Source of the DNA: GCA-2770975 sp050248915 | GTDB taxonomy: Bacteria > Cyanobacteriota > Sericytochromatia > UBA7694 | DNA length: 28,672 bases | Direction of reading: 5' to 3' | Assembly (NCBI GenBank): GCA_050248915.1 | Contig: JBFWRL010000061.1 | Coordinates: forward strand, 1-28,672 | In this document: positions 22,897 through 28,672 of the stretch, one piece after another | Layout: each line of letters starts with the position of its first letter | Numbering within the stretch: position 1 is the stretch's first letter | Translations under genes and position numbers: made by a program | The notes under the pieces: generated by a model | Database searches by the model: none | The model's input: only the letters and a program-made list of their open reading frames with translations | What the model was told of the DNA's origin: nothing

Positions 22897-24147
22897 TCAC
22901 AACTTTAATTCAGGCAGAGGGCCATCCGGCAAAGTAACTTTGTAAAAAAGTGCTTTAAACGTGTGCTCCAAACTATTACCAGGAATAATCAACAACTCAT
23001 TTTTGCTTTTGAGATATAAAAACTGGCTACCGTTTAAAATCACGTTGATTGGAAAAATATCGACACCCTGTTGGCCAGGCAGGGCAAGGGTTCTCACTCG
23101 ACCATCCAGAGAAACCAAACGAATACCTGAATAATCCATCATAAAAATCAGCTTGCGTTCAGGCTCAAAGGCAAGATCATTCGGTTGTGCAAAGTAAGCA
23201 TCTTTTCCCTGGCCATCTGTGTATTGCCGATAACGCGCTCCCCCCGCAAGAGTAAAAAGTACATTGTCCTTGAAGCTACGCAGCCCATGATTATCACGGT
23301 CAAGCAAATATAAAGTTGAGGTGGCGGGATCGAGAGTTAGATCTAAAGAACTATCCGTATCAAGATAACGATTTAAAGGTCCATCTTTAAAACCTGTAAA
23401 CGTTCCAGTCGGACTCTCCTGATAGCGCTGCTCAAACACAGTTTTGACGATACCCGATGTCAGATCTATTTCTCTGAGAGAATTATAAACGTAGACCAGT
23501 AAGCGATTCTTTTTTTCATCCAATAAGACATTTTTAACACTCTGAAAAGAAGCATGATCAGCAGGACCATCAGCATATCCAGGCATACCTGTGCCAGCAA
23601 AGGTAGAAACAATCCCATCAGGGCTCAGCTTACGCACCCGAAGATTACTAAAATCCGCCAAATAAATATTGTCCTTGGAATCTACTGCACAGGAATTGAT
23701 AAAGTTAAATTGGGCCTGGTGGGCGGGCCCATCTCTAAAGCCAGCATCCGCAGTACCCGCCACGGTTGAGACCCAACCCTCGACTGATAACTTGCGCAAA
23801 TAGGTGCGATCAGGGATATAGAGATTACCACGGCTGTCTTGGCAGGGCTTTCCAATTGTATTGCCAAATTGAGCCTCCAAAGCAGGGCCATCTTTATACC
23901 CCCGCGTGCGGATTCCAGCAAAGGGAGTGATGGTGATACCGTTGGCAGAAAAAGGTGGAGAAGAAGACTCTGGTTCTATCAGGCTTGCAGAAGAGGTGGG
24001 GCTTGGAGCAAAAGAGGGCAAGGCACTGGACTGAACAGGTGAGACTGTTTTTGAAGGCATTGGGTTGGGAGAACTACCCGGATGAGAGGGTAAAGGTTGG
24101 CAAGCAGCCAAGCCCAAACAAATCACAATCGCATGAATGCGGCTCAT
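22897..24147 (-). CDS. NHL-repeat beta-propeller lipoprotein
   Basis: 416 aa from the ATG at 24145-24147. This start is chosen because the bases before it (AATTAAG) match those before the paralogue's ATG; a TTG 18 bp upstream is also in frame. Lipobox LAAC, then a Pro/Ser-rich linker to about residue 70. NHL-type blades include TPFAGIRTRGYKDGPALEAQ, VAGTADAGFRDGPAHQAQFN with LSVEGWVSTV, and FAGTGMPGYADGPADHASFQ. The repeated phrase G(Y/F)xDGP is a local signature shared with the neighbour. First gene of the two-lipoprotein unit, divergent from the lipoprotein-protease pair at 24333. Confidence 0.88.
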   Translation of the reverse strand: MSRIHAIVICLGLAACQPLPSHPGSSPNPMPSKTVSPVQSSALPSFAPSPTSSASLIEPESSSPPFSANGITITPFAGIRTRGYKDGPALEAQFGNTIGKPCQDSRGNLYIPDRTYLRKLSVEGWVSTVAGTADAGFRDGPAHQAQFNFINSCAVDSKDNIYLADFSNLRVRKLSPDGIVSTFAGTGMPGYADGPADHASFQSVKNVLLDEKKNRLLVYVYNSLREIDLTSGIVKTVFEQRYQESPTGTFTGFKDGPLNRYLDTDSSLDLTLDPATSTLYLLDRDNHGLRSFKDNVLFTLAGGARYRQYTDGQGKDAYFAQPNDLAFEPERKLIFMMDYSGIRLVSLDGRVRTLALPGQQGVDIFPINVILNGSQFLYLKSKNELLIIPGNSLEHTFKALFYKVTLPDGPLPELKL

Positions 24148-24180
24148 CTTAATTTTCACCCCCAAATGTCAGCTATCCCC

Positions 24181-24208
24181 ATTTTAAACCATTTCAGCAT
24201 TTTCTCAA
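24181..24208 (-). promoter_or_regulatory. Possible promoter of the NHL lipoprotein pair
   Basis: On the minus strand TTGAGA (24203-24208), a 16-bp spacer, TAAAAT (24181-24186), about 35 bp before the ATG. Confidence 0.5.
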
Positions 24209-24270
24209 TACCCTCAATTAAATCAAGCATATTTAACCATTTTTTTTTACTGGCATAATCTTTATTTATT

Positions 24271-24299
24271 TTGACAAATATATCGATTAAATTTAACAT
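24271..24299 (+). promoter_or_regulatory. Strong promoter of the lipoprotein-protease pair
   Basis: Perfect -35 TTGACA (24271-24276), a 17-bp spacer, -10 TAACAT (24294-24299), in very AT-rich DNA about 35 bp upstream of the ATG at 24333. Confidence 0.7.
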
Positions 24300-24332
24300 T
24301 TATCTATCACTTGCTGACCAGATGGGGGAACC

Positions 24333-25280
24333 ATGTTCAAATCCAGATGTTTGCCTTTTTTGCTTTTGCTTTTGCTTTCTGCTTGCCAGTCTGTTCCTCT
24401 GGCTTCTTCAGAGAGGCCTTTACCTATTAGCACACAAATGCTTGCTGAAGAACAAGTACAGAGCTTTGTTTTGCAAAAACTCAAACAAAATGGCCATGGC
24501 TCACCCAAAACACCCAAGTGGTTCCCCGATTGGTACAGCCGACCGCCTTTAACAGGTCTGAAAAAAGTCCCTGATTTGCAGATTCAAGATGTTTGGCTCA
24601 ATGGTCAGAGCATTCAAGGCGCACAGGCCCCGGCCTCTCTGCGTTCAGACTGGGAAGGCCCCCCTCTGGAACTGGTTCTCAAAGGCCGTTTTGAAGATAA
24701 AAAAGACCGCAACCTCAATCTCAAATCCTTTCGCTTTACCTTGGAACCGTCTGTCCTTCTTCGAGCCATGGCTCCCAACGAGACCCAACCTGCTTCACGG
24801 GTGCTTTTAGACGATGCCATTTTGCTCACACCAGTGGCTGTTTCAAACACAGAAATTCGCGTGCAATTGCCACAAGCGGGGCTGGGCGAACTCTTACTCA
24901 AGGGCTTGCATAAAATCACCCTGATTCACAATCGCTATTATTCTGACACCTTAATTCAGGTGGGAGAACCTCTCTCTGTGCCTCCCCAGGGCGCTTTGGC
25001 TCCTCGAATGGAGAGAATTGAAGTCGTCCGAAATGACAAAGGGAAACCTCGCTTTTTACGCTGTACAGGCCCCGGTTTACATATGACACAAGGAAAATGG
25101 GCCTATAGCTTGATAGATGAGGAGTTTGCTTTTGTCTACCAAAGCCAGATCGTCACTGGCGAAAATGGCCGCGAATACGAGACTTTAATTCATATTCCAG
25201 ATCCTGATTCTTTTGACCTTAATGCCAAACACACCCTCGTTTATGCCACACCTTTTGGCAATACGTTGAAACAGTTTTAA
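24333..25280 (+). CDS. Lipoprotein of unknown function upstream of the S8 protease
   Basis: 315 aa, ATG with GGGGGA just upstream. A poly-Leu signal followed by lipobox LSAC at residues 15-18. The mature part is rich in beta strands: PPLELVLKGRFEDK, LNLKSFRFTLEPS, then VSNTEIRVQLPQAGLGELLL. The last third holds MERIEVVRNDKGKPRFLRCT. I do not recognise the family; the strand pattern is like tandem IPT/Ig-type domains. It ends 15 bp before the protease start, so the two are almost certainly co-transcribed. It could be a protease partner, chaperone or inhibitor, but no motif supports one over another. Confidence 0.8.
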   Translation: MFKSRCLPFLLLLLLSACQSVPLASSERPLPISTQMLAEEQVQSFVLQKLKQNGHGSPKTPKWFPDWYSRPPLTGLKKVPDLQIQDVWLNGQSIQGAQAPASLRSDWEGPPLELVLKGRFEDKKDRNLNLKSFRFTLEPSVLLRAMAPNETQPASRVLLDDAILLTPVAVSNTEIRVQLPQAGLGELLLKGLHKITLIHNRYYSDTLIQVGEPLSVPPQGALAPRMERIEVVRNDKGKPRFLRCTGPGLHMTQGKWAYSLIDEEFAFVYQSQIVTGENGREYETLIHIPDPDSFDLNAKHTLVYATPFGNTLKQF

Positions 25281-25295
25281 GGGGCGTTTAAAATT

Positions 25296-28200
25296 ATGCA
25301 GATCAAATACCTTTTTCACACATTGCTGGCCGGGCTCTTAATTCTGAGTGCCTGCCAATTACAAACCCCTTCTACTTCCGTCCTCAAAACCAGCTCTGCA
25401 GCCAACAATACCTCTTTTCGCAAAGGCCCTTATACCGGCCCTGTCAGCCTCAAGATCAACACGGGTCTGATGAAAAACAGCACAGGCAAAGTAGTGGATC
25501 TTTCTCCCTCACAAGAGGGGTTTAAAACCCAGGCTGTGCCTCAAGGTACTGTCGTCTTTACTGAGAGTTTTCAAGTGACCCGTCCCAACCAGGATCTAAC
25601 CCGCCAGTTCAAGGTACCGGATACAGGCAAACGCTATATTGTACATGTGGCCAAACAAGAACCCCAGTGGGGACGAGATGGCCGGGTTCAGGTCAATTTA
25701 AATGGAGCCTGGGTGATCCGTGAAAAAGATTTTGAGCGGGGAGAAGAAGAATTTCAGACCATTGGTTTATTGCTGAGTGCCAACAATTCTCTGCAAATCC
25801 GCTTTAAAGGCAAAACGGGCAGCCGTCTAACATTAACTATTGTCGAAGCCGGGGAAGCGGGTACTATTTTACGTCGCCGGGGCTGGGAGCGAAACAAAGA
25901 CCTGACCCAAGCTGATCGCGTTCGCAACAACGATACAAATTTCTTTAACCCGAATGACCCCGGTAGTTTGGGTGGCTTGCAGCCCTATGAAGGAGATCAG
26001 GTCGCCCAAAACAATCCCAATCAAGGCATTGGGGAAACAGAAGCAAATGGCAGTCGTTCTCAGATTTTTACAGGTGAAATCTGGGTTGCTTTGCAAGAAC
26101 CACGGGCAGAAAAACTGCAAGCACTTTTAGAGCGCTACCCCGTTGAATTGATCAGTGAAGATGATTTTTCAGGGATAGGCATTGCGCACTTACGTTTAAA
26201 ACTGGATGAAATCACACTGGGTAGTTTGGCTGAAAACTTGAGAATACTCAATACCCGCAAAGACACTCCTGCATTGACAAGTGCCACCTTTTCTTCGGTC
26301 AATACAGCAAAAACCCTGGCCATGGCTTTGGAAATGTTGGTGGGCGGTGAAAATTTGATCGCGGGTGTCGATTTAAACAAGGTTATGAGAAAACATGCTG
26401 TAGAGCAGCCTATAGATGCTACAGAGCAACAAAGTACTCCAGCAAACCAGATTTCAGTTCCTCAACCAGCTCCCCCATATACAACCAACTCATTCTGGTG
26501 GCTGAACGAAACCCGTACCCGTGAGGCCTGGCATTATTCTGGTGGACACAATGCAATTGTAGCTGTATTAGATAGTGGTTTTGGATATATTTATAATACG
26601 GAAGCCTTGTTGAGAGAACAGGGTAGCAATGCGATTCTTGCCAGACAGCAAGTCACAGGCTACCCCGAATTTAAAGGGCGTGTCATTAAGGCTCCCCTTG
26701 TTGCTGGATCTGACCCTGAACAAAACAGTTATCTAAGAGTTGGTATTGGTGATGGCCTAGCAGTATATCGTGTAGAGGAAAATGAGCAAAATCCTCCCCC
26801 AAATCCATTTAAATTGGCTACTAAACCAGATCATGGGCTATGGGCATCTCAAATTGTGGCAGCAGGAATGGATGATCGCCAAGGAATTGCTGGGGTAGCC
26901 CCTTATTCACAAATTCTTCCGATGAATATTGAAGGTGGTCTGAATATTGAATCATCAGACTTGGCTATCACCAGACAACTGAATCGAATCTACAAAGAAA
27001 ATTTGCCCATTGATGTGATTAACATCTCCACAGGAAGAAAAACAGATTTTTTGGACCTGTATGTTAGAAACCCCAATGCCATTTTTGGGGGGCTGACTTA
27101 TACCAAGTTTGGTTTGGGAATACAAGCTTTATGGCAGACAATCACGCTTTTATCAACTTATAGAAATATACCTATCGTTGCCTCAGCTGGCAATGACGGG
27201 GACTTAAATAATGGTTTATTAACAGGTCAAGGAGATTATGAAAATATCCCCTCTTCTCTGATTGGCGTGATCAGTGTCGGGGCTTATCAAAGAAACAGCC
27301 TGGGGGGAGTCGAGAGAGCAATATTCAATGAGGGAAAAGAGATTTCCTCAAATTATGGGCCCAGAATTGATATTTGGGCTCCAGGAAAAGACATCCTGAC
27401 CCTTAACCGAAAATTCAATGGAAGTAGAACCACTGATACATCCAACAGAATTATTGGTTATGAAGAAAGTATTGAATTAAAAAAGGGAACAAGTTATGCA
27501 GCCCCTCAAGTGGCTGGCCTCATCGCCTTAATGAAGTCCTGGAACAAAAATCTCAATAACCAACAAGTACTGGGGATTCTCAAATCTACGGGTGTTCATT
27601 ATCCAAGTATCAATTTTTCAGGTTCACCGGATCCGATTGGGATCAATGCTTTGGCTGCTTTACAAGACCCACGGGTAGGAGCCAAGCAAGCAAAAAGCTA
27701 CTGTGGGATTATCCCCAACGAATTTACTTCCACAGGTCAAATTTTGGTGGGAACACAGCGTTATAAAACATTTCCCAGTTTCGCTGATTCAAATCGTTTT
27801 GTTCCAGGCGATAATGTTGCGATCTTGGGTTGGTCAAAAACTGAACACCCCAGTCTCAATAGCAATGAAATTCAAGTTCTGCAAATAAAAAAAGACAACA
27901 ATTGCAGTTCTGGCGGCTTTAACACAAAAATCTTCTTCTCTCCCCTTCCAGGAACCACGCCAGAAAGTGCGGGAGTAAACGCCTTCTACAATCCCAACAG
28001 CACCACCCCGATCACCGCCCGTGCGGGCGACATGATTGGCTTTTATACGGCCAATGCCCGCACACGCAATATCTCTATCGAAATTCAAGGGCAAAATGCC
28101 GTCCTCACAGCCGTGGATGATAATCTTCTGACTATGACCGTTCCAGCCAATCTCGTGGTTGGCAATTTGGATGTCTTGTTCAAAAGTGCCGATGGTGAGT

Positions 28201-28651
28201 TTAAAATTGAGAACCTGATTAATTACACCTCGCCTTTTCCCGAAGTCGTTAAATTTAGCAAACCCACGATCTTTGCCAATGGCGGCGATGTCGTGGATGC
28301 GTATATCACCGTCAAAGACGCCAATGGACAACCCGCTCCCGATGGCACCCCTTATTATGTTCAGCTCGTGCCCACACAATTGGGGCTCTATCCCGATCTG
28401 ACGATGATTCACCCCGAAACAGGCCAACAATATGGCGGCAGATGGACCACCGTGGAGCAGGTCTTGCCAGTCAAAAACGGCAAAATTCACATCCAGGCCA
28501 AACTCAATGCCCCGATTGGGCCTTATGAATACACCTACGACTTCAACAACAATCTGCCCAATGTATTCACCTGGCCCCATGCAAACGCCCCCAGTTTTCA
28601 GGTGCAGGTCTGCAACCCGGCATACAACTCCAACAAACCCGGTTATGGCTA
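25296..28651 (+). CDS. Subtilisin-like (S8) serine protease lipoprotein, copy 2, truncated by an in-frame TAG
   Basis: 1118 aa, ATG with AAGGGG overlapping the previous stop. Lipobox LSAC at residues 17-20. Domain order is as in copy 1. The full catalytic set is present: Asp426 (LDSGFG), His513 (DHGLW), Asn633 (SAGNDG) and Ser733 (GTSYAAP), so unlike copy 1 the canonical D-S-G is kept. At the 3' end GGTTATGGCTAG replaces GGCTATGGCTAT of copy 1; the bases after the TAG still match copy 1 (TATTGCGGCCAACAGCTCTT) up to the window end. Copy 1 has 141 further residues beyond this point. The protease domain itself is intact, so the shortened protein may still act; the lost part is Ig-like/C-terminal. 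Co-transcribed with the lipoprotein upstream. Confidence 0.9.
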
Positions 28652-28672
28652 GTATTGCGGCCAACAGCTCTT

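Noticed and set aside
28640..28651. TAG in protease copy 2 as evidence of a recoded genetic code
   Set aside because: TAG ends several normal genes here (membrane protein, ArsR-type, rplT), so a single nonsense change is simpler.

Overview
The window looks like chromosomal DNA of a free-living Gram-negative-type bacterium. It is gene-dense, uses GTG and TTG starts alongside ATG, and encodes at least five lipoproteins with clear lipoboxes. The lineage cannot be fixed from sequence alone. The DSHCT-type Ski2-like helicase, the LmeA-like beta protein and the many NHL-repeat lipoproteins would fit a cyanobacteria-related non-photosynthetic lineage (Sericytochromatia/Melainabacteria-like), but this is only a guess.

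Layout. (1) 1-3736 holds the 3' part of a large subtilisin-like (S8) lipoprotein protease. A close paralogue lies in the same orientation at 25296-28652, so the window is framed by a direct repeat with an offset of about 25.4 kb. The right-hand copy carries an in-frame TAG where the left-hand copy has Tyr, and so lacks the last 141 residues. (2) 4058-7806, minus strand: a Ski2/HelY-type helicase and a large beta-rich protein. (3) 8011-13758, plus strand: an AraC-family regulator, four perfect tandem 32-bp repeats, a multi-pass membrane protein, a TPR/SPINDLY-type glycosyltransferase, a small exported protein and a dGTPase-like HD phosphohydrolase. (4) 17761-13764, minus strand: a STAS-like protein, then infC-rpmI-rplT, queG and a six-bladed NHL lipoprotein. 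(5) 17838-19099, plus strand: an ArsR-family regulator and a short-chain dehydrogenase, with palindrome-rich promoter DNA between them. (6) 24147-19458, minus strand: two NHL-type lipoproteins, then a SAM (S-box) riboswitch with its own promoter, a RelA/SpoT-domain protein and a cupin. (7) 24333-28652, plus strand: a lipoprotein and the second protease copy, behind a strong promoter.

The most notable system is the unit at 21597-19458. An S-box-like aptamer with a closing P1 stem starts a few bases after a plausible promoter and leads into an alarmone-synthetase-type gene followed by a cupin gene. SAM riboswitches normally control methionine/SAM genes, so SAM-dependent control of a (p)ppGpp-type synthetase would be unusual.

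Other points of interest are the mosaic divergence of the two proteases, the missing canonical start of queG (conserved N-terminal coding continues upstream with no start codon), the 32-bp repeat array beside an AraC regulator, and a pair of hairpin-rich dispersed repeats in the two large convergent intergenic regions.
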